A stretch of DNA of 35,653 bases from Adhaeribacter aerolatus (GCF_007991635.1 NZ_BJYS01000056.1:1-35653); one strand, 5' to 3'. Shown: positions 8,160 to 16,923, numbered from the stretch's first letter. The notes: a model not told the origin generated them from the letters alone. Translations and numbers: made by a program.

Positions 8160-8234
8160 CCCCGCAAAAGAGTAGCAGTAGCGGGTGCATAAACGACGAT
8201 TTACTGTCCAAGCGGTCAGCGAGTTTAAATCGTC
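8160..8234 (+). other. Hairpins in the nuoI-nuoJ gap
   Basis: Two inverted repeats lie between nuoI and the palindromic repeat: CCCGC/GCGGG (8161-8165 with 8181-8185) and GACGATTTA/TAAATCGTC (8195-8203 with 8226-8234). Neither ends in a T tract, so they look like RNA-structure or spacer elements rather than a classical terminator. The rest of the gap holds no credible gene. Confidence 0.45.
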
Positions 8235-8251
8235 TTGATTCTTTTGCAACT

Positions 8252-8296
8252 CCTTCCCTTATTAAGGGAAGGTGCCTGTAGGGCGGAAGGGTTAAT
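8252..8296. repeat. Palindromic intergenic repeat (REP-like) inside nuo run
   Basis: CCTTCCCTTA (8252-8261) is mirrored by TAAGGGAAGG (8263-8272) around one central T. It is followed by TGCCTGTAGGGCGGAAGGG, whose GGAAGGG can also pair with the left arm. From general knowledge, units of this form (pyrimidine palindrome, then a GCC...GGGC hairpin and a second purine arm) recur in intergenic DNA of many Bacteroidota; only one copy is visible here. Its antisense translation gives a spurious open frame across the gap. Confidence 0.6.
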
Positions 8297-8428
8297 CTCA
8301 TCAAGGACAAAAGTAAGGCCCAGCCGACGAGGTGAAAGCAAGCAAGAAGATTAAAATTAGCTACTGGCAATAAAGTTAGAATTGCTTATTAGATTTGAAT
8401 TAATTATTAGAAATATTTACCAATATAA

Positions 8429-8953
8429 ATGAGCCTAGTTCTCATCTTTTTTTATGTTTTTGGTTTCCTGGCCATCGCTTCCGCGGCTTTTATGCTTGCC
8501 ACAAAAAATGTGCTGTACGCGGCTTTTGGTTTGCTGGTAACGCTGCTTTCGCTGGCTGCTATTTTTATCTTGCTTTTTGCTGATTTTGTAGCCATTACCC
8601 AACTCATGGTTTACGTTGGCGGGGTGCTGGTGCTAATATTATTTGGAGTAATGCTGAGTAACCAGGTGCAGGGGAGAGCTGTGCAGTCCGAATCGGTGAA
8701 TGGTATAAGTGGTGGCTTGGTAGCGAGCGCTATATTTGGCGGTTTAGCTTACTTAATATTATCGGCCGATTATTTATTGCCCGAAGGCATTACCGTGGCG
8801 GATGCCGCCCCGGCAAATACAAAAAGCAGCATTATTGCCATTGGTATCCGCCTGATTACTAACTTTGCCCTGCCGTTTGAAGTGGCATCCCTGATTTTAC
8901 TCATTGCTTTAATGGGGGCTGCCTATATTAGTACCGAAGATAAACATGAATAA
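8429..8953 (+). CDS. nuoJ: NADH-quinone oxidoreductase subunit J
   Basis: Membrane subunit of complex I at the junction of the proton-pumping arm; 174 residues with about five hydrophobic helices. The helix containing YAAFGLLVTLLSLAAIFILL and the following QLMVYVGGVLVLILFGVML are the conserved TM2-TM3 region, whose pi-bulge helix takes part in coupling. The C-terminus LLIALMGAAYISTED is typical of Bacteroidota NuoJ. ATG at 8429 starts just before the first helix. Its end overlaps the nuoK start by 8 bases. It follows a 275-base gap, so its transcription may depend on read-through past the palindromic repeat. Confidence 0.97.
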   Translation: MSLVLIFFYVFGFLAIASAAFMLATKNVLYAAFGLLVTLLSLAAIFILLFADFVAITQLMVYVGGVLVLILFGVMLSNQVQGRAVQSESVNGISGGLVASAIFGGLAYLILSADYLLPEGITVADAAPANTKSSIIAIGIRLITNFALPFEVASLILLIALMGAAYISTEDKHE

Positions 8954-9260
8954 TATTCCGCTGATACCTGTTTTGTTATTGGGTGCCGTGCTTTTCTGCC
9001 TAGGCATTCTGGCAGTTATTACCAAGCGGCACGCCATTGTGGTATTAATGGGCATCGAACTAATATTTAATGCGGCCAACCTGAATCTGGTAGCTTTTAA
9101 CCGGCACCAACCCGACCTGATGCAAGGGCAGGTTTTTTCGGTGTTTGTGATGGTAATTGCAGCTGCCGAATCGGCGGTGGCATTGGCTATTATTTTAAAA
9201 GTATACAGTTATTTTAAAACCGTTAACCTGGACCAAATCCGGCACGAAACCGACGTTTAA
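8946..9260 (+). CDS. nuoK: NADH-quinone oxidoreductase subunit K
   Basis: Small antiporter-like membrane subunit (104 residues, three helices), homologous to MrpC. The second helix contains LMGIELIFNAANLNLVAF with the conserved glutamate used in proton transfer; the third contains VMVIAAAESAVALAII with the second conserved glutamate. ATG overlaps the last 8 bases of nuoJ, implying translational coupling. Length is normal (about 100). Confidence 0.98.
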   Translation: MNNIPLIPVLLLGAVLFCLGILAVITKRHAIVVLMGIELIFNAANLNLVAFNRHQPDLMQGQVFSVFVMVIAAAESAVALAIILKVYSYFKTVNLDQIRHETDV

Positions 9261-9274
9261 CCACTTAAATAATT

Positions 9275-11464
9275 TTGAACCAAGTAGCTGCTCCATTACT
9301 TACACCCGAACAAAATAGCCTGGCCTTATGGGCGCTGCTGGTTTTGGTGTTACCACTAATAGCGGGCGGGCTGTTGTTATTATTCGGTAAAAAATTAACC
9401 CGGCAAGGCGATTGGCTGGCGATTGCGGCTACCGGTTTAGCTTTCTTCTTATCGCTGTATTTATTTTTTCAGGTTTGGGAGAAACAAGCGGTGCACGTTA
9501 CTTGGCCCTGGTTTCAACTGGCAACCGGCAATACCAGCATTATTTCTTTTACTACCGGCGTTTACCTCGATAACCTGGCGGTGCTGATGCTGGTAATCGT
9601 TACGTTTATTTCGTTGCTGGTGCAGGTGTTTTCGGTTATTTACATGCACGGCGAATGGCGGTATCATCACTACTTTGGTTATTTGGGAATATTTACCTTT
9701 AGCATGCTGGGTATTGTTCTGTCAGATAATTTGTTGCTGCTGTTTATATTCTGGGAACTGGTAGGTTTTTCGTCGTACCTGCTCATTGGTTTCTGGTACG
9801 AAAAAGATGCAGCCGTGCTGGCCGGCAAAAAAGCTTTTCTGTTCAACCGGGTCGGCGATATTGGTTTCCTGTTCGGAATATTTCTGCTTTATACTTATTT
9901 CCATACTTTCGATTTAATCCTATTAAAAAATGCCATTGCCAGCGGGGTAAACCAAGGCAATAATTTCTTATTCCCGGCTATAACCGGCCAGGCTGATGCG
10001 ATTACTTTAAGCTACACCTGGCTAACTTTAGCCGGACTAGGTATTTTCTGCGGGTGCGTTGGTAAGTCGGCTCAGTTTCCGTTGCAGGTTTGGTTGCCCG
10101 ATGCCATGGAAGGGCCCACGCCGGTTTCTTCGCTCATTCACGCGGCTACCATGGTGGCTGCTGGGGTATATTTATTATCAAGGTGCTTTCCTTTTTTTAC
10201 CGAAGATGCTTTACTGGTAATTGCCATTATTGGTGGTTTAACGGCTTTATTGGGTGCATTGGCGGCTACAGCGCAATACGATATTAAAAAAATATTGGCT
10301 TTCTCTACTATTTCGCAGTTAGGCTATATGGTAATGGGCATGGGCGTTGGGGCGCACGATGCTTCTTTGCTGCACCTGGTAACGCACGCCTTTTTTAAAG
10401 CTTCGCTGTTTTTAAATGCCGGTATTGTAATTCATGCCATGCACCACGCGGCGCACGAATTTTCAGATGAACATTCCGATGTGCAGGATATCCGCAACAT
10501 GGGCGGCTTTCGCAAAATATTACCCTTTACGTTCTACGCTTATATTCCGGCGGCGGCCGCTTTGGTTGGTTTACCGTTGTTTTCCGGTTTTTTATCGAAA
10601 GATGCTATTTTAACGGGTGCCTGGGGCTGGGCTGGTTTTAAAAGCCAAAACGGCAATTTGCTTTATTATGTAATTCCGGTTTTTGCATTTGGTTCGGTAC
10701 TGCTCACCGGGTTTTACATGGCGAAACATTGCTTTTATATTTTCTTCGGCGAAAGCAAATTATACAAGGAACCGGAATTATTGCGGGAAAACAAAACGGC
10801 CGAAGCTTCCGGACTGTTGCTAGTACCAGTTGCTATTTTGGCGGTTTTGTCGCTGGCCTTTTTCTTCTCTTTAAACCCTTTTAACTATGCGGGCAGTTGG
10901 GTAATGCAAGGGGTAAGCTGGCAAAAACTTTTGATGGAGCAGCCGGGCTTGTCGGGTGGTTTGTTGCCGGCCATAACTACGTATTTACACGAAGCTTCCT
11001 ATATTTCTCTGGCTACGGCAATTCTTTCAATTCTATTAGCTGTTGTCGGTATTTGGCTGGGGTGGCTCAGTTATAAAAAAGCGGTTGCGGCTGGTGGTTT
11101 AAGTACCATTACGGCTCCAACTTCCGGATTTAGCCGCTTAGCTTATCGCCACTTTTACTTAGATGCTTTTTACGAGAAAGTAATCATCAATCCTTTCATG
11201 CGGCTTTCGGGTGGGGCAGCCGCTTTCGACAAAAATTTTATTGATTACAGCCTGAATACTTTTGCCAAAATAATGGTGGTACTGGCCAAATTAATCGGCT
11301 GGGTCGATCGGTGGCTGGTAGATGGTACAGTGCACCTGTTGGTTAAAGTGGCCGGAGTTACCGGTAAATTGGGGCGTTTTATGCAAAACGGAAAGGTACA
11401 GTCTTACTATATCTTTTCGCTTTTGGGCCTGATATTATTGTTTTTATATATACTTGCATTCTAA
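9275..11464 (+). CDS. nuoL: NADH-quinone oxidoreductase subunit L
   Basis: The largest antiporter-like proton-pumping subunit, at the far end of the membrane arm; 729 residues, with the long lateral helix region near the C-terminus typical of NuoL. Signatures are FWELVGFSSYLLIGFWY (around 160), VGKSAQFPLQVWLPDAMEGP with PVSSLIHAATMVAAG (around 265-295), and HAFFKASLFLNAGIVIHAM (around 370). The start is TTG at 9275, 14 bases after nuoK; no upstream ATG or GTG fits and the N-terminus reads directly into the first helix. nuoM begins 36 bases after its stop. Confidence 0.97.
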   Translation: MNQVAAPLLTPEQNSLALWALLVLVLPLIAGGLLLLFGKKLTRQGDWLAIAATGLAFFLSLYLFFQVWEKQAVHVTWPWFQLATGNTSIISFTTGVYLDNLAVLMLVIVTFISLLVQVFSVIYMHGEWRYHHYFGYLGIFTFSMLGIVLSDNLLLLFIFWELVGFSSYLLIGFWYEKDAAVLAGKKAFLFNRVGDIGFLFGIFLLYTYFHTFDLILLKNAIASGVNQGNNFLFPAITGQADAITLSYTWLTLAGLGIFCGCVGKSAQFPLQVWLPDAMEGPTPVSSLIHAATMVAAGVYLLSRCFPFFTEDALLVIAIIGGLTALLGALAATAQYDIKKILAFSTISQLGYMVMGMGVGAHDASLLHLVTHAFFKASLFLNAGIVIHAMHHAAHEFSDEHSDVQDIRNMGGFRKILPFTFYAYIPAAAALVGLPLFSGFLSKDAILTGAWGWAGFKSQNGNLLYYVIPVFAFGSVLLTGFYMAKHCFYIFFGESKLYKEPELLRENKTAEASGLLLVPVAILAVLSLAFFFSLNPFNYAGSWVMQGVSWQKLLMEQPGLSGGLLPAITTYLHEASYISLATAILSILLAVVGIWLGWLSYKKAVAAGGLSTITAPTSGFSRLAYRHFYLDAFYEKVIINPFMRLSGGAAAFDKNFIDYSLNTFAKIMVVLAKLIGWVDRWLVDGTVHLLVKVAGVTGKLGRFMQNGKVQSYYIFSLLGLILLFLYILAF

Positions 11465-11500
11465 ATACCGGATTATATTCCGGCGTGCGCAACTGGAGAA

Positions 11501-13198
11501 ATGGATTATATTCTAAGCAGCCTTATTTTTATTCCCTTACTGGCGGTACTCATTATCCTGTGCTTACCAAAACATTTTACGCAAGGCATAAAGCTGGTGG
11601 CGTTACTGGCTACCGGCTTACAATTAATATTATCGGTTTGGTTATATACTGCTTTTGATGCATCGGCCACCGTACAAGGTTACCAGTTTGTGCAAAAACT
11701 AAACTGGATTAGCCTAAACCTGCAAAGTCTGGGGCTGCTCCAAATTCAATATTTTATTGGGGTAGATGGCATCAGCCTGAGTATGGTATTGTTAACCGGT
11801 TTAATAAGTGTAATCGGCGTAATCTCATCCTGGACCATTTCGAAAAACATAAAAGGCTACTTTGCCTTGTATTTGCTGTTGGTAGCCAGCGTGATGGGTT
11901 GTTTCCTGGCCCTCGACTTTTTTCTGTTTTACTTGTTTTTCGAGTTCATGCTCCTGCCCATGTATTTCCTGATTGGTATTTGGGGAGGTCCGCGGCGCGA
12001 ATATGCCGCCATTAAATTTTTTATTTACACGCTGATTGGTTCTTTGCTTATCCTGATCGTGATGATTGGCTTGTATACCTCGGCGTTTGATCCGGCGGCC
12101 ACTGCGGTAAGGGCTGGTTTGACTCCGGCTTCCCAAGTTGTTTCGGCAGAAGTTGTGGCCGAGGTGCAGCGGCAAGTTGCTGCGGGTACCCTGACTGGTT
12201 CAAGCATTGTTCATACTTTTTCTATTCAGGATATGCAGCAGGCTGCCAATTTTATTCCGGATAGTATTTTAAATATTTTGTCGGAGAAGCAACTGTGGGG
12301 TTACCCGGTGCGGCTACTGGCTTTTATATTGTTATTTATTGGTTTTGCCATTAAATTACCGGTAGTGCCAGTCCATACCTGGTTGCCCGATGCCCACGTA
12401 GAAGCGCCTACGCCTATTTCGGTGTTGCTGGCTAGTTTACTGTTGAAAGTGGGGGGCTACGGTTTGTTCCGGATTGTGTACCCCGTCTTTCCGGAAGCGG
12501 CGGCTTACTATGCTTACTTTGTAGGAATTGTGGGCGTGCTTTCTATTATTTACGGGGCTATGTGTGCGCTGGCTATGGCTGATTTAAAAAAGCTGATTGC
12601 GTATTCTTCCGTTTCACACATGGGTTTTGTGCTGCTGGGGTTGGCTTCGCTCACTTCCGAAGGTACTAATGGGGCCATGTACCAGATGTTTAGCCACGGG
12701 TTAATATCGGCCATGCTTTTTATTATTACCGGCGTAATTTACGACCGCTCGGGCAGCCGCATGATTGATAATTTCCGGGGATTGGCTTTTTCGATGCCGG
12801 CCTTCACTGCCTTAGTGGTAGTTGCATTTTTTGCTTCGTTGGGCTTGCCAGGTTTCTCCGGCTTTATTGCCGAATTATTGGTATTGCTGGGGGCATTTTC
12901 TTCTTCGGCGGTTTCGGGTATGCTGCCCCGCTGGCTGGCCATTGTAGCTACGGGGGGCTTGTTGTTAGGCGCTGCTTATTATTTGTGGGCCTTGCAGCGC
13001 ATGTTTTTTGGCAAACACTGGGTGCACCCGGAGTTAAAAGGCGAACCCGTAATGACCGACTTGACCAAACGGGAATATTTAATGCTGGTGCCATTGGCGA
13101 TATTGGTATTAATATTTGGCTTGTTTCCATCGTTGCTTTTAAATAAGATAAGCCCCGATATAAACTATTTTTTGCAGTCGGTTTTACAAAACCGGTAA
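11501..13198 (+). CDS. nuoM: NADH-quinone oxidoreductase subunit M
   Basis: Second antiporter-like subunit, 565 residues and about 14 helices. Signatures include FFLFYLFFEFMLLPMYFLIG, KLPVVPVHTWLPDAHVEAPT with PISVLLASLLLKVGGYG, and YSSVSHMGFVLLG. It is about 55 residues longer than the E. coli protein because of an Ala/Val/Gln-rich soluble insertion (about residues 190-255) between helices before the LPDAHVEAPT block. Such a loop is plausible in this phylum but I could not compare alignments. ATG follows an AACTGGAGAA stretch that could be a weak ribosome site. Confidence 0.97.
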   Translation: MDYILSSLIFIPLLAVLIILCLPKHFTQGIKLVALLATGLQLILSVWLYTAFDASATVQGYQFVQKLNWISLNLQSLGLLQIQYFIGVDGISLSMVLLTGLISVIGVISSWTISKNIKGYFALYLLLVASVMGCFLALDFFLFYLFFEFMLLPMYFLIGIWGGPRREYAAIKFFIYTLIGSLLILIVMIGLYTSAFDPAATAVRAGLTPASQVVSAEVVAEVQRQVAAGTLTGSSIVHTFSIQDMQQAANFIPDSILNILSEKQLWGYPVRLLAFILLFIGFAIKLPVVPVHTWLPDAHVEAPTPISVLLASLLLKVGGYGLFRIVYPVFPEAAAYYAYFVGIVGVLSIIYGAMCALAMADLKKLIAYSSVSHMGFVLLGLASLTSEGTNGAMYQMFSHGLISAMLFIITGVIYDRSGSRMIDNFRGLAFSMPAFTALVVVAFFASLGLPGFSGFIAELLVLLGAFSSSAVSGMLPRWLAIVATGGLLLGAAYYLWALQRMFFGKHWVHPELKGEPVMTDLTKREYLMLVPLAILVLIFGLFPSLLLNKISPDINYFLQSVLQNR

Positions 13199-13231
13199 TA
13201 ATAAAGTCGTTCGGATTTAAGAGTAATATTG

Positions 13232-13239
13232 TAACTTTG
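13232..13239 (+). promoter_or_regulatory. Possible internal promoter before nuoN
   Basis: TAACTTTG followed by CACCC lies only 5 bases before the nuoN GTG at 13245. If used, the transcript would start at or very near the start codon, giving a leaderless or near-leaderless mRNA. No -33 TTTG is visible. Confidence 0.42.
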
Positions 13240-13244
13240 CACCC

Positions 13245-14771
13245 GTGAATATTACGGCGCAATCGTTAATAACTTCCTTAACCGAAATTCTTGGCAGCTT
13301 TGCCTTTTTAGGGCCAGAGCTAATGCTTGTTTTATTTTTCCTGCTTATCGTGGCCCTGGATTTATTTAAATCCAAACTAATTAAAGCTTCTTTGCCCTGG
13401 GTGGCATTAACGGGTATTCTTATTTCCCTAATCAGCCAGATTTATTTTCTTAATAATATTCAGGGGAAGCAGGCTAAGATCTTTTTTTCCGGATTACTAA
13501 TTACCGACGGGCTGGCACTTTACGCCGGCCTTTTGTTTTCGGTGGCGGGTATTCTCACCATTGTTTTGTCGGTGTTAAGCAAGCACTTGCAAGTAAAGTT
13601 TTCCGGCCGCGGCGAATATTATGCTTACATCCTGGTTTTACTGGCGGGCTTAAATTTAATGGCAAAATCGGTAAACTTGCTCATGCTGTTTGTGGCTTTA
13701 GAATTGGTTTCAATAGCTTCGTATTTATTAACTACTGCCATTAAAAAGCAGCAAGATGCCATGGAGTCCGGCCTAAAATATATTTTGTACGGCACCCTGG
13801 CTTCCGGCGTCATGCTTTACGGCATGTCTTTCCTGTACGGTTTTGGCGGCTCGCTTAGTTTCCTGGATACTGCTTTCTGGGCCAACCTCAGCCGCCTCGA
13901 TAGTCCTTTTTTTCTGGTTATTTTCCTGTTAACCTTTGCCGGTTTTCTGTTTAAAATTGCCGCCGCTCCTTTCCATTTCTGGGCACCCGATGTATACGAA
14001 GGCGCGCCTGCACCCATTGTAGCTTTTTTTGCCACGGCTCCTAAAATTGCCGGTTTTGTCGTGATTATCAGGTTTTTACTGCAAATAAAAAATAATTTAG
14101 CCACAACCCTGCAAGATGACGTAATGCTATTAGTAGGTGGTATTTCTTTATTAAGCCTGGTAATTGGTAATTTTACCGCGCTTTGGCAATCAAGGGCCCG
14201 GCGCCTGTTGGCTTATTCCTCGGTGGCACATGCTGGTTTTTTACTGGCCGCTTTGGCTGCGCTGGCAACTAATTCCATCGAAGCTGTTTTGTTTTACCTT
14301 TCGGTGTTGCTCTTTATGAACTTCGGCATATTTTTACTTGTGCAGGTTTTTGAAGAGCGGCTGCAAATATTCGACATCAAAGGTTTGGCCGGACAAGGTA
14401 AAACTTATCCTTTGTTGGGAGTACTGGCCATTATTATTCTGATTTCCCTAACCGGTTTGCCACCTACGGCCGGGTTTACGAGTAAATTATTGCTTTTTAC
14501 CAATATCTGGCAAAACTATAGTGCCACCGGTAACCAACTCTTACTTACCCTTTTACTGGTTGGGTTGCTGCTTACTGGGGTAGCTTTTTTCTATTATATC
14601 CGGATTCCTTATTTCTTGTTTTTCAAAAGGAATTTAAACCCGGAAAAAAAGGTTGTGCTGGGAAGAGAAGATATTGTTTTAGCCTTTATTTCTTTTCCCT
14701 TGCTTTTATTTTTCTTTCAGCCGGCCTGGCTGACAGAACTGATACGGCAGGTTGTTCTTTATTCTATATAA
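13245..14771 (+). CDS. nuoN: NADH-quinone oxidoreductase subunit N
   Basis: Third antiporter-like subunit of complex I, 508 residues, about 14 helices. Signatures are LFVALELVSIASYLLT (about residue 150), KIAAAPFHFWAPDVYEGAP (about 240) and LLAYSSVAHAGFLLAALAAL. Start is GTG at 13245 with a TAnnTTTG box immediately upstream; the next in-frame ATG would remove the first helix. It ends 4 bases before the PurF-like ATG, so the two are probably translated from one message although their functions differ. Confidence 0.97.
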   Translation: MNITAQSLITSLTEILGSFAFLGPELMLVLFFLLIVALDLFKSKLIKASLPWVALTGILISLISQIYFLNNIQGKQAKIFFSGLLITDGLALYAGLLFSVAGILTIVLSVLSKHLQVKFSGRGEYYAYILVLLAGLNLMAKSVNLLMLFVALELVSIASYLLTTAIKKQQDAMESGLKYILYGTLASGVMLYGMSFLYGFGGSLSFLDTAFWANLSRLDSPFFLVIFLLTFAGFLFKIAAAPFHFWAPDVYEGAPAPIVAFFATAPKIAGFVVIIRFLLQIKNNLATTLQDDVMLLVGGISLLSLVIGNFTALWQSRARRLLAYSSVAHAGFLLAALAALATNSIEAVLFYLSVLLFMNFGIFLLVQVFEERLQIFDIKGLAGQGKTYPLLGVLAIIILISLTGLPPTAGFTSKLLLFTNIWQNYSATGNQLLLTLLLVGLLLTGVAFFYYIRIPYFLFFKRNLNPEKKVVLGREDIVLAFISFPLLLFFFQPAWLTELIRQVVLYSI

Positions 14772-14775
14772 TATT

Positions 14776-16671
14776 ATGAGTGACGCAATAAAACATGAAT
14801 GCGGCATTGCGCTGATCCGGCTCCGGAAGCCCATTCAATATTACGCCGAGAAATACGGCACCGCTATGTACGGCATCAACAAGCTGTACCTGTTAATGGA
14901 GAAACAACACAACCGTGGCCAGGATGGGGCGGGGGTTGCCAGTATAAAAATTCATGCCCAACCCGGTACCGAATATATTTCGCGGTATCGCTCCGTTAAA
15001 AACCGGGCTATTGCCGATATTTTCGGGCAGGTATCGGATACTTATAATAAATTAAAAAAGAAATTTCCGGAGCAAGTACAGGACGTAGACTGGCTGCAGC
15101 GGAACATGCCTTTTTTAGGCGATGTTTACCTGGGGCACTTGCGTTACGGTACCCACGGCATCAATAGCATCGATAATTGCCATCCGTTTGTGCGGGAAAA
15201 TAACTGGCGGAGCCGGAGCCTGGCGGTGGCTGGTAACTTTAACATGACCAACGCCGATGATCTATTCCAAGCGCTAATGGAAATTGGTCAGCACCCGCGC
15301 CACACCAGCGATACCGTAACAGTACTCGAAAAAATAGGCCACTTCCTCGACGAAGAAAACCAGGACTTATTTGAACATTACAAAAAGTCTTACTACACCA
15401 ACATTCAAATTACCCAATTAATAGAAGATAACCTGAATCTGCAACGCGTTCTGCGGCGGGCCTGTAAAGATTTTGATGGCGGTTACGCCATGGCTGGTTT
15501 AACGGGTTACGGGGCTTCTTTTGTGGTCCGCGACCCACACGGTATTCGTCCGGCCTACTATTATATTGATGAAGAAGTGGTAGTAGTAGCTTCTGAAAAG
15601 CCGGCCATTAAAACGGCTTTTGGCGTAGAGTACGACCAGATTAAAGAAATTACCCCGGGCCACGCGTTAATTATTAACAAAAATGGCGGTTCGCGCGAAC
15701 TCGAAATATTACCCGAAGCCGAGAAAACTTCCTGCAGTTTCGAACGCATTTACTTCTCGCGTGGCAATGACCCCGAAATATACAACGAGCGGAAAAACAT
15801 GGGTCGCCTCCTCTGCGACCAAATATTAAAAGCCGTTGATTACGATTTAAAAAATACCATCTTCTCTTATATTCCGAATACGGCCGAAACCGCCTGGTTA
15901 GGGTTGATGAAGGGGATTGAAGACCATCTCCGCGATTACCGGCGCGAAGCCATTCAGGCCGGAATAGAATCGGAAGAAGAGCTGGAAAGAATATTGGCCT
16001 TAAAGCCCCGGGCTGAAAAACTGGTAATCAAAGATGCCAAGATGCGCACCTTTATTACCGATAACGATAACCGCGATGACCTGGTGGCGCACGTATATGA
16101 TACCACGTACGAGGTAATTAAAAAAGGCGTAGATACCATTGTAATGATAGATGATTCTATTGTGCGCGGTACTACCCTGGAGAAAAGCATTATCCGGATG
16201 CTCGACCGCCTGGAGCCGAAGAAAATTATTGTGGTTTCCTGCGCCCCGCAAATTCGTTATCCTGATTGCTATGGCATTGATATGTCGCGGTTGAAAGAAT
16301 TTGTGGCTTTCCGGGCTATGCTGCACTTGCTGGAAGATAATGGCTGGGATTACAAACTGGACGAAATTTATGATAAGTGCCGGGCCAATGCCGACCGGGA
16401 TATATTTAAGCGCACCAACTTTGTAAAAGAATTATTCGATTTATTTACACCGGAACAGATTTCGGCCAAAATAAGCGAAATTGTAAAAGCGCCAGAAGTA
16501 AACGCCGAGGTAGAAGTTATTTACCAAACCATCGATAATCTGCACAAAGCTTGCCCCAATCATACCGGCGACTGGTATTTTACCGGCAATTACCCAACCC
16601 CGGGTGGCAACAAAGTGGTAAACCGCGCTTTTATGAACTTTATGGAACGGAAAGAAGTAAGAGCTTATTAA
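14776..16671 (+). CDS. Amidophosphoribosyltransferase family protein, long form
   Basis: Class II glutamine amidotransferase domain followed by a type I phosphoribosyltransferase domain, the arrangement of PurF, which makes phosphoribosylamine from PRPP and glutamine at the first step of purine synthesis. HECGIAL places the catalytic Cys at residue 9, so an N-terminal propeptide would have to be removed. GHLRYGTHG, a short NCHPF block and DPHGIRPAYY follow. The PRPP loop VMIDDSIVRGTTLEKS is at about 454-469. A second set, DCYGIDM and CPNHTGDWYFTGNYPTPGG near the C-terminus, is also PurF-like. At 631 residues it exceeds the usual 460-510; the extra length lies between domains and includes a charged helical segment (about 375-415). 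I chose ATG at 14776 over TTG at 14752, which overlaps nuoN. It may be PurF itself or a Bacteroidota paralogue. Confidence 0.85.
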   Translation: MSDAIKHECGIALIRLRKPIQYYAEKYGTAMYGINKLYLLMEKQHNRGQDGAGVASIKIHAQPGTEYISRYRSVKNRAIADIFGQVSDTYNKLKKKFPEQVQDVDWLQRNMPFLGDVYLGHLRYGTHGINSIDNCHPFVRENNWRSRSLAVAGNFNMTNADDLFQALMEIGQHPRHTSDTVTVLEKIGHFLDEENQDLFEHYKKSYYTNIQITQLIEDNLNLQRVLRRACKDFDGGYAMAGLTGYGASFVVRDPHGIRPAYYYIDEEVVVVASEKPAIKTAFGVEYDQIKEITPGHALIINKNGGSRELEILPEAEKTSCSFERIYFSRGNDPEIYNERKNMGRLLCDQILKAVDYDLKNTIFSYIPNTAETAWLGLMKGIEDHLRDYRREAIQAGIESEEELERILALKPRAEKLVIKDAKMRTFITDNDNRDDLVAHVYDTTYEVIKKGVDTIVMIDDSIVRGTTLEKSIIRMLDRLEPKKIIVVSCAPQIRYPDCYGIDMSRLKEFVAFRAMLHLLEDNGWDYKLDEIYDKCRANADRDIFKRTNFVKELFDLFTPEQISAKISEIVKAPEVNAEVEVIYQTIDNLHKACPNHTGDWYFTGNYPTPGGNKVVNRAFMNFMERKEVRAY

Positions 16672-16697
16672 GTTTAAGATTCTTCTGTCTTTATATG

Positions 16698-16725
16698 AAA
16701 GCCTGCCTCGTGCAGGCTTTTGTAT
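16698..16725 (+). terminator. Intrinsic terminator after PurF-family gene
   Basis: Arms AAAGCCTGC (16698-16706) and GCAGGCTTT (16712-16720) with a 5-base loop and a T-rich continuation. It closes the nuo-purF-like run. Confidence 0.88.
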
Positions 16726-16790
16726 TTGTAAATTTTACCCGTTTTACAACAAAAATGGGCTGAGATGAAGCATCGGGGGCTATTGCCATT

Positions 16791-16831
16791 GCACAAACCT
16801 CACTGGTCTTAAAGACCAGTGAGGTTTGTGC
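16791..16831. repeat. 41-bp near-perfect palindrome
   Basis: A 20-bp arm (16791-16810, starting GCACAAACCTCACTGGTC) is perfectly mirrored by 16812-16831 around a single A. No T tract follows and a terminator already lies 70 bases upstream. Palindromes built on AACCTCAC...GTGAGGTT are, from general knowledge, a recurrent intergenic element in Bacteroidota. The terminator at 24577 shares the AAACCTCAC/GTGAGGTTT arms. Confidence 0.85.
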
Positions 16832-16923
16832 AACCGGTAAAACTATTTTTCTGTTATGGAAGAGCGTTCAAGAGATTTGGTATTACTTGTTTCATGTGGG
16901 CTAGAAGCCAGCAGAAATCATCA

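Noticed and set aside
8128-8370. Open frame of 80 codons on the minus strand across the nuoI-nuoJ gap
   Set aside because: It overlaps the end of nuoI and its middle is a translation of the palindromic repeat; composition is not protein-like.
8860-8867. TAACTTTG promoter box inside nuoJ
   Set aside because: It encodes the nuoJ residues around TNFALP and nuoK overlaps nuoJ by 8 bases, so a promoter here is not needed; a chance match is likelier.
16551-16763. 70-codon plus-strand frame overlapping the PurF-family 3' end and terminator
   Set aside because: Out of frame with the conserved PurF C-terminus and runs through the intrinsic terminator.
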